5,653 nt of DNA, from the NCBI GenBank assembly GCA_031290715.1, contig JAITNA010000212.1:1-5653 (forward strand), given 5' to 3'. This DNA is from Eubacteriales Family XIII. Incertae Sedis bacterium. GTDB taxonomy: Bacteria; Bacillota; Clostridia; Peptostreptococcales; Anaerovoracaceae. Below the pieces are notes generated by a model, which saw only the letters and a program-made list of their open reading frames with translations, searched no databases and was not told the DNA's origin. The position numbers and the translations under genes were made by a program. Every line of letters starts with the position of its first letter. Within the stretch, counting starts at the first letter, position 1. Below, piece after piece: positions 1-5,165 of this stretch.

Positions 1-1
1 A

Positions 2-214
2 GCGAGGGCCTTTTTCGACCTTTATTTCGTGGGGGACGACGCAGAGATCAGCGCGAAAGGCGGCGCGGGAAGCAATGCGGGAAGCGATGCGGAAAGCGTA
101 AGGGCCAACGCGGAAAAGAAGCTTGCCCTCGTAGAACGGACGGGCGATCCCGATTTCCCGTACTTTTTTCCGAACATCAAAGATACGGCGGTGTACTTCA
201 TCGAAAAACAATAG
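2..214 (+). CDS. C-terminal end of an unrecognised protein (5' truncated by window)
   Basis: The reading frame is open from base 2 to a TAG stop at 212-214, giving 70 residues of a protein whose start lies outside the window. A GTG at 29 is in frame, but it has no ribosome binding site and the frame is open upstream of it, so I treat this as a fragment. The first part (ARAFFDLYFVGDDAE) looks like folded protein. It is followed by a Gly/Ala/Ser/Asp low-complexity linker of about 20 residues made of three 12-bp repeats, then a hydrophobic and aromatic tail (DFPYFFPNIKDTAVYFIEKQ). I do not recognise the family. The gene converges on the DUF3800 gene with a 36-bp gap and no clear terminator between them. 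Coding status rests on the open frame and sensible composition only. Confidence 0.55.
   Translation, partial: ARAFFDLYFVGDDAEISAKGGAGSNAGSDAESVRANAEKKLALVERTGDPDFPYFFPNIKDTAVYFIEKQ
65..100 (+). repeat. Three 12-bp in-frame tandem repeats
   Basis: Units begin at 65, 77 and 89 (GCGGGAAGCAAT, GCGGGAAGCGAT, GCGGAAAGCGTA). They encode AGSN, AGSD and AESV in the partial gene. The units diverge by one to four bases, so this is an old or decaying expansion in a flexible linker. Confidence 0.75.
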
Positions 215-250
215 TATGAACCGAACGGCGTCGCAATGCGGAATTGGAGT

Positions 251-946
251 TTATGATAATGTTCCCTGAAATGCCTTCTTTCGCATTGCAGATAGATACG
301 ATTTTCTGAACTTCTTGATGGATTCGAAAAAGTACAGTTCAGATTTCGTAACGGTTTTCGTGTCGGCTTTCAATGCAATCAATTCAAGTGTGCAGCATAG
401 GTCGGCGACTTGTGCAAGCTTGTAGCTGACGGGTTCGATTTTTCGAAAATCGACATTGCCGAGAATAGAACCGAACGCAGAACTGATAAGGCGTGTGAGT
501 TCTTTTTGCCCGCCATCATAGTAAACGATTGTTTCATCGTATTCTGCAAAAGCCGAAATATTTTCGTTCAAGAATCCGTATATCAGTTTCGACAGTTTCG
601 CGTTGAAACGAACATCGTCAACCGACTGTTTCTTCTCTGTCGCAATGGTTGCGTAAGTGATGTCGATATGCCGGGAAAACGTGAACAGGGCGTTGAAAAT
701 TTTCTTGCGCCATTCCATATTCATGTAAGCATAGTCGAATTTTCTGCGGATCAATGGCCCGGTATGCACCGTGTGGTCGTCCGGCAAGCCAAGCTGACGC
801 AGAACGTTATTCAAACGGCTGATATTGTCTGAAATATCTTTCGTTTGATCGTGGAAAACAAGCGTGATGATGTAGTAATCTGATGTTTCCTCGTTCATGG
901 AATATTGACCGCTCTCATCAATGAATACACTGACTTGCTTTTTCAT
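251..946 (-). CDS. DUF3800 domain protein, 231 aa
   Basis: The protein shows the hallmarks of the DUF3800 family: an N-terminal VFIDESG (residues 7-13), a central YYDGGQKELTRLI (142-154) and a C-terminal QVADLCCTLE (179-188). The spaced acidic residues D10, E11, D144 and D182 suggest an RNase H-like nuclease active site; this is inference, as family function is not established. The start is set at 946 because a strong Shine-Dalgarno GGAGAGG (958-952) lies 5 bases upstream. The frame is open for 26 more codons to 1024, but those run through the structured leader and lack a binding site. The stop is TAA at 251-253. There is no signal peptide or membrane segment, so it is probably cytoplasmic. 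Its composition is visibly AT-richer than the neighbouring operon, and it sits where prfA usually follows prmC, so it may be acquired. It is likely transcribed from its own promoter through an attenuator-like leader. Confidence 0.85.
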   Translation of the reverse strand: MKKQVSVFIDESGQYSMNEETSDYYIITLVFHDQTKDISDNISRLNNVLRQLGLPDDHTVHTGPLIRRKFDYAYMNMEWRKKIFNALFTFSRHIDITYATIATEKKQSVDDVRFNAKLSKLIYGFLNENISAFAEYDETIVYYDGGQKELTRLISSAFGSILGNVDFRKIEPVSYKLAQVADLCCTLELIALKADTKTVTKSELYFFESIKKFRKSYLSAMRKKAFQGTLS

Positions 947-1037
947 GCGTTCCTCTCCAATAAAAATGGCGGAGACATTCCCCGCCACGGGTAGGCCGAA
1001 TCTTTCGATCAGCCCAGTGGGCAACTTCCGTCACCGT
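947..1037 (-). ncRNA. Structured leader RNA upstream of the DUF3800 gene (candidate DUF3800-type motif)
   Basis: The transcript would start near 1037 and run to the start codon at 946. Visible pairings are: GCCC (1022-1019) with GGGC (1015-1012) around a 3-base loop; GATC (1010-1007) with GATT (1002-999) capped by a GAAA tetraloop; and, as an alternative to the first, GGC (1014-1012) with GCC (996-994), extending the GAAA hairpin. ACGG at 1037-1034 or 1031-1028 can pair with CCGT (990-987). The leader ends in a terminator-like hairpin (987-967). Several described RNA motifs (DUF3800-I and following) were named for lying upstream of DUF3800 genes and have no assigned function. I cannot match this leader to a particular one from memory. 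It does not resemble the riboswitch consensus sequences I considered (ZTP, c-di-GMP-I, fluoride, THF). Confidence 0.5.
959..987 (-). terminator. Attenuator-like intrinsic terminator in the DUF3800 leader
   Basis: TGGCGGGGA (987-979) pairs with TCTCCGCCA (975-967) over 9 bp with one G-U pair and an ATG loop. TTTTTATT (966-959) follows directly. The Shine-Dalgarno begins at the next base (958). The hairpin therefore lies inside the transcript, ahead of the gene. It would either gate expression of the gene or end a small RNA of about 78 nt, with read-through making the mRNA. Confidence 0.6.
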
Positions 1038-1043
1038 ATCTAT

Positions 1044-1073
1044 ATAATAAGGGATTTGTCGTATGCGCGTCAA
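1044..1073 (-). promoter_or_regulatory. Sigma-70/sigma-A type promoter for the DUF3800 leader
   Basis: Reading the minus strand, TTGACG (1073-1068) is followed after 18 bases by TATTAT (1049-1044). Each differs from consensus at one position. Transcription would start near 1037. A second TTGACA lies at 1088-1083, but its 17-base-spaced partner (CATACG) is poor. The promoter lies wholly between prmC and the DUF3800 gene, so the latter need not depend on rho operon read-through. Confidence 0.6.
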
Positions 1074-1083
1074 GCGCCGCGTT

Positions 1084-1128
1084 GTCAAAAACAAAATTAA
1101 ATTAAGGAAGCGCGGGCGGGCTATCCTT
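1084..1128 (-). terminator. Possible terminator of the rho-DUF1385-prmC operon
   Basis: On the minus strand AAGGA (1128-1124) and AGC (1122-1120), with one bulged T, pair with GCT (1111-1109) and TCCTT (1108-1104) around an 8-base C-rich loop. The 5' arm overlaps the prmC stop codon. A T-rich but interrupted tract (to about 1084) follows, with AA in between, so this is a weak candidate. Confidence 0.35.
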
Positions 1129-1993
1129 TTGGGTTTGCTTTGATGATTCGGTCGCGGCCTGTGAGGTCGCGTGAGATTTCGATATTCGCGAAGCCGGCTT
1201 CCGCGAGGATTTCGCTGACATCCCGGCCTTGATCCGCGCCGATTTCGAGGAAAAGGCAGGCGTCTTTTTTGAAGTACGCGGTGGAATCCCGCGCGATTCG
1301 GCGGTAAAAATCGAGACCATCCGCGCCGCCGTCGAGCGCGCCGATTGGCTCGTGGTCACGGATTTCACGCTGAAGCCCCGCGATGTCCGCGCTTTTGATA
1401 TAGGGTGGATTGGAAATGATCAGATCGAATTTTTTCCCCGTCAAACCGCCGCTTTTCAGCGAAGCGAACAAATCGCTCTGTATGAATTCGATCCGGCCGG
1501 CTGCGCCGAGGGCGGCCGCGTTCTTTTTTGCGACGCGCAGCGCATCTCCCGAGATGTCTGCCGCCGTGAATTTGAGGCCCGGGAATTTGCGCGCAAGACT
1601 GCAAACGATCGCGCCGCTGCCTGTGCCAAGATCGAGAACGGTGTTTGCCTTTTTGCGCGCCGCGAGATATTCGGCCGCTTTTTCGGTCAGGGATTCCGTT
1701 TCCGGCCGCGGGATGAGTACGTGTTCGTTGACCGCGAAACGGCGGCCCATGAAGTATTGTTCCTCCGTGATGTACTGGAGCGGCATCCCCTCGGCGCGCT
1801 GCCGGATCTTGTCGAGATAGCCTTCGACGCGATGATCCTCTACTTCAAACGTCCAGTTCATGAAGATCTTTTTCTTGTCAAAACCGATCTCGTATTCAAG
1901 CAAGGACTGGGCGTCCGCCTTGTAATCGCTCACCCCGCCGATTTTCAGAATACCCTCCCCGATCGGGATCAGTTCTTTGATCGTCAATCCCAT
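1121..1993 (-). CDS. prmC: Peptide chain release factor N5-glutamine methyltransferase
   Basis: PrmC (HemK) transfers a methyl group from S-adenosylmethionine to the glutamine of the GGQ motif in release factors RF1 and RF2, in the cytoplasm, improving termination. The 290-residue protein has the usual length. The N-terminal helical substrate-binding domain spans roughly residues 1-85 and contains PLQYI (71-75). The Rossmann methyltransferase domain follows, with IPRPETE (94-100), the SAM-binding DLGTGSG (121-127), acidic D146 after the next strand, and the signature catalytic NPPY (195-198) that holds the target glutamine. The start ATG at 1993 is 2 bases after the DUF1385 stop and has no clear Shine-Dalgarno, so translational coupling is likely. 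The N-terminus fits the family, which supports this start. The usual partner prfA does not follow; the DUF3800 module does. No key residue is missing. Confidence 0.96.
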   Translation of the reverse strand: MGLTIKELIPIGEGILKIGGVSDYKADAQSLLEYEIGFDKKKIFMNWTFEVEDHRVEGYLDKIRQRAEGMPLQYITEEQYFMGRRFAVNEHVLIPRPETESLTEKAAEYLAARKKANTVLDLGTGSGAIVCSLARKFPGLKFTAADISGDALRVAKKNAAALGAAGRIEFIQSDLFASLKSGGLTGKKFDLIISNPPYIKSADIAGLQREIRDHEPIGALDGGADGLDFYRRIARDSTAYFKKDACLFLEIGADQGRDVSEILAEAGFANIEISRDLTGRDRIIKANPKG

Positions 1994-1995
1994 TT

Positions 1996-3219
1996 TTATT
2001 CGGCGGCATTCACGAGGATAGGGTCGTCGTCCGCCGTCGCGTCCTCAGTGATCGTTATCGTTATTTCATCAATCGCTGACTCCGTATCCGCGGCCGCAGC
2101 TGTTTCCGCCGCTTCGGATTCGGGCGGGGGATCGGGAAGCAGTGCGCCGTCCTTGTCGCAAAAACCCTCAATTTCAGGGGTTTCAGTGGGGACGAGGACA
2201 CCTTTCAAGGCCGCAATCGCGACCTCAAGCTGTTGTTTGTCCGGAGCCATGGTGGTGAGTTTTTGGAGCAGCAGCCCCGGCACACTCAGGATCATCACGA
2301 GCGGCGAGGTGCTTCGGCCCGCGAAACGCAGGAGCTCGTAAGACAGCCCCGCGATAACGGGGATGAGGACGATGCGCGACGCGATGCGGATCAGGAGATT
2401 GGGCCAGCCGAGCAGCGAAAAAAGCAGCAGCGCAATGATCATGACAAACATGAGAAAACTGGTGCCGCATCTTGGGTGCAGCGTTTCAAATCGGTCGGCG
2501 TTTTCCGGCGTGAGGTCCAAGCCGCTTTCATAACAATGGATCGTTTTGTGCTCGGCGCCGTGATATTGAAATACCGTTTTGATGTCTTTCATGTGCGAAA
2601 TCGCGAGGATGTAGATTACGAAAAGAACGATTCGGAAAACACCCTCGAAAAGATTCAGCAGAATGCTGTTTTGCGTGAACTGGCCGGCGAAATTGACGAC
2701 GATGGTCGGCACGATAATGAATACGCCGACGACGAGCGCGATTGCGAGAATGACCGAAAGCACGATCATCGTCCCAAAGGAGATGCCGCCGCCCTCTTCG
2801 GCCTCTTCGGATTCTTCGGCTGCTTCGGATTCCGCGGGCGCAACTGTAACTGTGTCGGCGGATTCTCCGATTGCTTCTTCGCCGATTGCTTCCGGGCTGA
2901 TTTCCGCGCCGAGCCCCTCGCCGGCTGCTTCCTCGCTGATCTCCTCGTCGAATTCCTCAAGAATTTCCGCTGAGTATATCAGCGTTTTCATGCCGACGAC
3001 GAGCGTACTCACAAAGATATACACGCCGCGGACGATCGGAATCTTTGAAGCCATGCCGAGCGGCGGGCTTTTCTGCGTCCTGATGTACGTGCGGCCGGAG
3101 CCTGTCCGCACAGCGATGGCGGTACGGTCCTCGCCTTTCATCATAATGCCTTCGAGTACGGCCTGCCCGCCGATCTTTGTGGGGCAGGCATCCTTGATAA
3201 ATATCTTCTTGAAATCCAT
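1996..3219 (-). CDS. DUF1385 (YqhQ-like) integral membrane protein with enlarged acidic loop
   Basis: This 407-residue protein belongs to the DUF1385 family, whose biochemical role is unknown. Family signatures visible are CPTKIGGQAVLEGIMMKG (12-29), YHGAEHKTIHCYE (219-231) and HPRCGTSFLMF (248-258). The conserved His, Glu and Cys residues (H220, E223, H224, H248, C251) might bind metal; this is inference. Hydrophobic segments lie at about 60-83, 148-172, 188-208, 254-272 and 281-298, so it sits in the membrane. Residues 86-146 form an acidic, repeat-derived insertion between the first two segments. Residues 345-407 form an acidic C-terminal tail ending in a Thr/Ile stretch (ITITITED). Both look like extensions beyond the conserved core. 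The gene starts 6 bases after the rho stop and has no clear Shine-Dalgarno, so coupling is likely. Its place between rho and prmC is typical of Bacillota, although rpmE is missing here. Confidence 0.93.
   Translation of the reverse strand: MDFKKIFIKDACPTKIGGQAVLEGIMMKGEDRTAIAVRTGSGRTYIRTQKSPPLGMASKIPIVRGVYIFVSTLVVGMKTLIYSAEILEEFDEEISEEAAGEGLGAEISPEAIGEEAIGESADTVTVAPAESEAAEESEEAEEGGGISFGTMIVLSVILAIALVVGVFIIVPTIVVNFAGQFTQNSILLNLFEGVFRIVLFVIYILAISHMKDIKTVFQYHGAEHKTIHCYESGLDLTPENADRFETLHPRCGTSFLMFVMIIALLLFSLLGWPNLLIRIASRIVLIPVIAGLSYELLRFAGRSTSPLVMILSVPGLLLQKLTTMAPDKQQLEVAIAALKGVLVPTETPEIEGFCDKDGALLPDPPPESEAAETAAAADTESAIDEITITITEDATADDDPILVNAAE
2794..2829. repeat. Four 9-bp tandem repeats in the DUF1385 gene
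   Basis: Plus-strand units begin at 2794, 2803, 2812 and 2821 (CTCTTCGGC, CTCTTCGGA, TTCTTCGGC, TGCTTCGGA). On the coding strand they give Ser/Ala-Glu-Glu/Ala triplets (SEA AEE SEE AEE) in the acidic loop. A neighbouring 11-base direct repeat, CCGATTGCTTC at 2867 and 2882, gives the repeated EAIGE-type segment. Confidence 0.75.
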
Positions 3220-3225
3220 ACAGGC

Positions 3226-4791
3226 TCAGTCCCCGGCGTTTTCTAATTTCTTGCGGAGAATCTGGATGAAGTCGCGGTTGTTGCGCGTTTTCGCGATGAG
3301 GTCGATGATAATTTCCGTCACTTCCTGTGTGCCGAAATTGGACATCGCCCGGCGCATGAGCCAAACAGCATCCAACTCGTCCTTATCCATGAGCAGATCC
3401 TCGCGCCGCGTCCCCGACTTGTTGAGGTTGATGGCCGGGAAAATGCGCTTCTCGGACAGCTTCCGGTCAAGGTGGAGCTCCATGTTGCCCGTGCCCTTGA
3501 ACTCCTCGAAAATCACTTCGTCCATGCGGCTTCCCGTTTCTACGAGGGCGGTCGCCAGAATGGTAATGCTGCCCCCCTCTTCGATGTTCCGCGCCGCCCC
3601 GAAAAATTTCTTCGGCTTGTGCAGCGCACCGGGGTCGAGCCCGCCCGACAGCGTTCGTCCGGACGCCGGTACGACGAGGTTGTACGCCCGCGCCAGCCGC
3701 GTCAGGCTGTCGAGCAGTACGACGACATCCTTGCCGTGTTCCGCGAGCCGCTGCGCCCGCGCCAGTACCATCTCCGCGACTTTCACATGGTTTTGCGGCA
3801 GCTCGTCAAAGGTCGAGTAGATGACCTCGCCCTTGATGGAGCGCTGCATATCCGTGACCTCCTCGGGCCGCTCGTCGACGAGCAGAACGATCATCTCGCA
3901 TTCCGGATGTGTCTTTTCGATGGTATTCGCCACATTTTTCAATAATACCGTCTTGCCCGCTTTCGGAGGTGCGACGATGAGCCCGCGCTGCCCTTTCCCG
4001 ATGGGGGAAATGATATTGATCAGGCGCATGGAAAGATTCTTCGTATTCTCCTCGAGGTTGATCCGCTCGTTCGGGAAAATGGGCGTCAGGCGTTCAAACT
4101 TGGGCCGGTGAATGGAAACCCGAAGGTCGTCGCCGTTGACGTCGAATACATAAAGAAGGGCGCCGAATTTCTCGCCCTCGTTGGGTTTGCGCGCCACACC
4201 CTTGATCTTGTCGCCCGTCTTGAGATTGAAGCGCCGGATCTGCGCGGGCGCGACATAGACATCGTTGGGGCCGGACAGGAAATTTTCAAACCGCAGGAAG
4301 CCAAAGCCGCTGTCGGACAGCTCGAGGATGCCGTCAACCTCATAACGGTTTTTGTCCTTTTCCTGCTCCGCGGCCGCCGCCGCTTCGTCCTCGTCGAGCT
4401 CCTCTTCCTCCGCCGAAACGGTGATTTCAGGAAGCCCGTCCGCCTCCGCCGGCTGTGGGGCAAAAGCGCTCACTCTCGTATTTTGAAGCGGCGTTTCAAT
4501 GATATAGTCGTCAATGTCGTCCTCTTCTTCCTCTTCGATTGAATCCTCCCGCACAACGCCGCGTTTCGGAGCTTTCGGCGTTTTTGGCGCTTTCGACGCT
4601 TTCGGCACAAAGGGCGCGGCCATCCATTCGTCTTCGCTTTCCTCCTCATGCGGGGCGTTCCCGTCAATGAGCGCGGCGAGCAATTCCTGTTTTTTCATCT
4701 TGTCGCAGCCCTCGATACCAAAAGCTCTGGCGATCTCACGCAGCTCCCCCACCTTCTTCTTTAGCAGTATTGCCTGTTCTTTTTCATCCAT
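3226..4791 (-). CDS. rho: Transcription termination factor Rho with extended N-terminal linker
   Basis: Rho is a hexameric RNA-dependent ATPase/helicase that loads on nascent RNA and releases RNA polymerase. The 521-residue protein has the Rho N helical domain (about 1-45), then a low-complexity linker (about 46-148) with a Lys-Ala-Pro repeat (66-78) and Asp/Glu-rich runs. The cold-shock-like RNA-binding domain follows (about 150-225, with GFGFLRF at 162-168), then the ATPase core. In the core are Walker A APPKAGKT (274-281), VDERPEEV (305-312), Walker B VVVLLDSLTR (356-365), and the Q/R-loop segment LSGGLDPGALHKPKKFFGAARN (381-402). The linker makes it about 100 residues longer than the 419-residue E. 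coli protein; such charged insertions occur in many Rho proteins. The start at 4791 gives a canonical Rho N-terminus. The Shine-Dalgarno is poor: a GAGG at 4806-4803 lies 11 bases away. It is the first gene of the operon, with a GC-rich structured leader upstream. All catalytic motifs are intact. Confidence 0.97.
   Translation of the reverse strand: MDEKEQAILLKKKVGELREIARAFGIEGCDKMKKQELLAALIDGNAPHEEESEDEWMAAPFVPKASKAPKTPKAPKRGVVREDSIEEEEEDDIDDYIIETPLQNTRVSAFAPQPAEADGLPEITVSAEEEELDEDEAAAAAEQEKDKNRYEVDGILELSDSGFGFLRFENFLSGPNDVYVAPAQIRRFNLKTGDKIKGVARKPNEGEKFGALLYVFDVNGDDLRVSIHRPKFERLTPIFPNERINLEENTKNLSMRLINIISPIGKGQRGLIVAPPKAGKTVLLKNVANTIEKTHPECEMIVLLVDERPEEVTDMQRSIKGEVIYSTFDELPQNHVKVAEMVLARAQRLAEHGKDVVVLLDSLTRLARAYNLVVPASGRTLSGGLDPGALHKPKKFFGAARNIEEGGSITILATALVETGSRMDEVIFEEFKGTGNMELHLDRKLSEKRIFPAINLNKSGTRREDLLMDKDELDAVWLMRRAMSNFGTQEVTEIIIDLIAKTRNNRDFIQILRKKLENAGD
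4562..4606. repeat. Five 9-bp tandem repeats in rho (Lys-Ala-Pro linker)
   Basis: Plus-strand units begin at 4562, 4571, 4580, 4589 and 4598 (for example GCTTTCGGC twice, GTTTTTGGC, GCTTTCGAC). On the coding strand they encode KAS KAP KTP KAP KR, a basic proline-rich stretch between the Rho N domain and the acidic linker. Confidence 0.75.
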
Positions 4792-4870
4792 TTCTTTCTT
4801 TACCTCATCTCAGTGTCAGATTGTATCTCCCCCGGCGCACCGGGTGCTACCCGCACAGACGCGCCGCGCC
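4792..4870 (-). promoter_or_regulatory. GC-rich structured leader of the rho operon
   Basis: On the minus strand CGGGT (4853-4849) and ACCCG (4845-4841) form a 5-bp hairpin with loop AGC. It can be enclosed by GGCGC (4870-4866 or 4865-4861) pairing with GCGCC (4838-4834). An exclusive alternative is CCCGG (4844-4840) with CCGGG (4835-4831) around TGCG. Competing stems just ahead of rho are compatible with leader-based control. Rho is known to regulate its own leader in E. coli; applying that here is inference. The last 30 bases before the start are purine-rich and open. Confidence 0.4.
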
Positions 4871-4900
4871 CGGCAGGGTTTTGCCATTTCAATCAAAAGA

Positions 4901-4929
4901 ATTCTAATTGTCTGTGTCACTTTCGTGAT
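4901..4929 (-). promoter_or_regulatory. Weak candidate promoter for the rho operon
   Basis: TAGAAT (4906-4901) matches the -10 consensus at five of six positions, but the 17-base-spaced -35 (ATCACG, 4929-4924) matches at only three. A short dyad, TCAC-GAAA-GTGA (4928-4917), covers the -35 region and could be an operator. Transcription from here would give a leader of roughly 100 nt. This is the best site I can see, not a firm call. Confidence 0.3.
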
Positions 4930-4986
4930 GTCATATACCTGTTTCTGTGGGTTCTGATAGGATCGGGACTATATATCACCGGTTCG

Positions 4987-5017
4987 GCGGAAATAGCCGC
5001 GAAGGCCCGTTGCCTTC
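4987..5017. other. Two adjacent inverted repeats between rho and the transposase-like gene
   Basis: GCGG (4987-4990) pairs with CCGC (4997-5000). One base on, GAAGGC (5001-5006) pairs perfectly with GCCTTC (5012-5017) around CCGTT. No T-tract follows on either strand, so this is not a simple terminator. It could be part of the end of a mobile element or an upstream regulatory site. The gene-free stretch 4871-5165 otherwise turns AT-rich after about 5018 and holds no credible gene. Confidence 0.3.
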
Positions 5018-5058
5018 TAAATCAATCATTACGCATAAACATTATAGAGCAGTGCATA

Positions 5059-5086
5059 TCAAAAATCAAATCAAAAATTCAAAAAT
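5059..5086. repeat. Three copies of the 8-bp TCAAAAAT in AT-rich DNA
   Basis: Copies begin at 5059, 5071 and 5079, the last two in tandem. They lie about 80 bases ahead of the transposase-like start. They may be transposase-binding repeats in the element's left end, or just simple AT-rich sequence. Confidence 0.35.
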
Positions 5087-5149
5087 TCACAGTAAATGGT
5101 ATTTAAGGTATTTATATATTTCAAATATCCTGATACACTGGAGCCAGCA

Positions 5150-5159
5150 AAGGCGGTGA
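5150..5159 (+). promoter_or_regulatory. Shine-Dalgarno of the transposase-like gene
   Basis: AAGGCGGTGA differs from the ideal AAGGAGGTGA at one position and lies 6 bases before the ATG at 5166. It selects that start over the ATG at 5162, whose frame closes after about 20 codons. Confidence 0.65.
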
Positions 5160-5165
5160 CAATGT

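Noticed and set aside
215..250. Bidirectional terminator between the partial gene and DUF3800
   Set aside because: Only scattered short complementarities are visible, without a stem followed by a T-tract.
410..832. Plus-strand open frame of 140 codons inside the DUF3800 gene
   Set aside because: The opposite strand carries recognisable DUF3800 motifs, a strong Shine-Dalgarno and a promoter; this frame has none.
947..1024. N-terminal extension of the DUF3800 protein to the ATG at 1024
   Set aside because: No ribosome binding site at 1024; the region folds as a leader with a terminator-like hairpin, and the ATG at 946 has an excellent Shine-Dalgarno directly ahead of the conserved N-terminus.
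947..1037. A known riboswitch (fluoride, c-di-GMP-I, ZTP or THF) in the DUF3800 leader
   Set aside because: Some short strings resemble parts of these (for example GCTGAT), but the conserved core pairings and neighbouring sequences of those classes are not present.
1229..2341. Plus-strand open frame of 370 codons opposite prmC and DUF1385
   Set aside because: It is fully antisense to two strongly supported genes, its translation is rich in Arg/Ser/Ala without motifs, and long shadows are common in GC-rich DNA.
2663..3820. Plus-strand open frame of 385 codons opposite DUF1385 and rho
   Set aside because: Composition is mostly Ser/Arg/Met low complexity with no domain; it is the antisense shadow of intact DUF1385 and Rho reading frames.
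4813..5106. Plus-strand open frame of 97 codons in the rho upstream region
   Set aside because: It crosses the rho leader, lacks a ribosome binding site, and its translation (Cys-rich start, Lys/Ile-rich end) has no protein-like motif.
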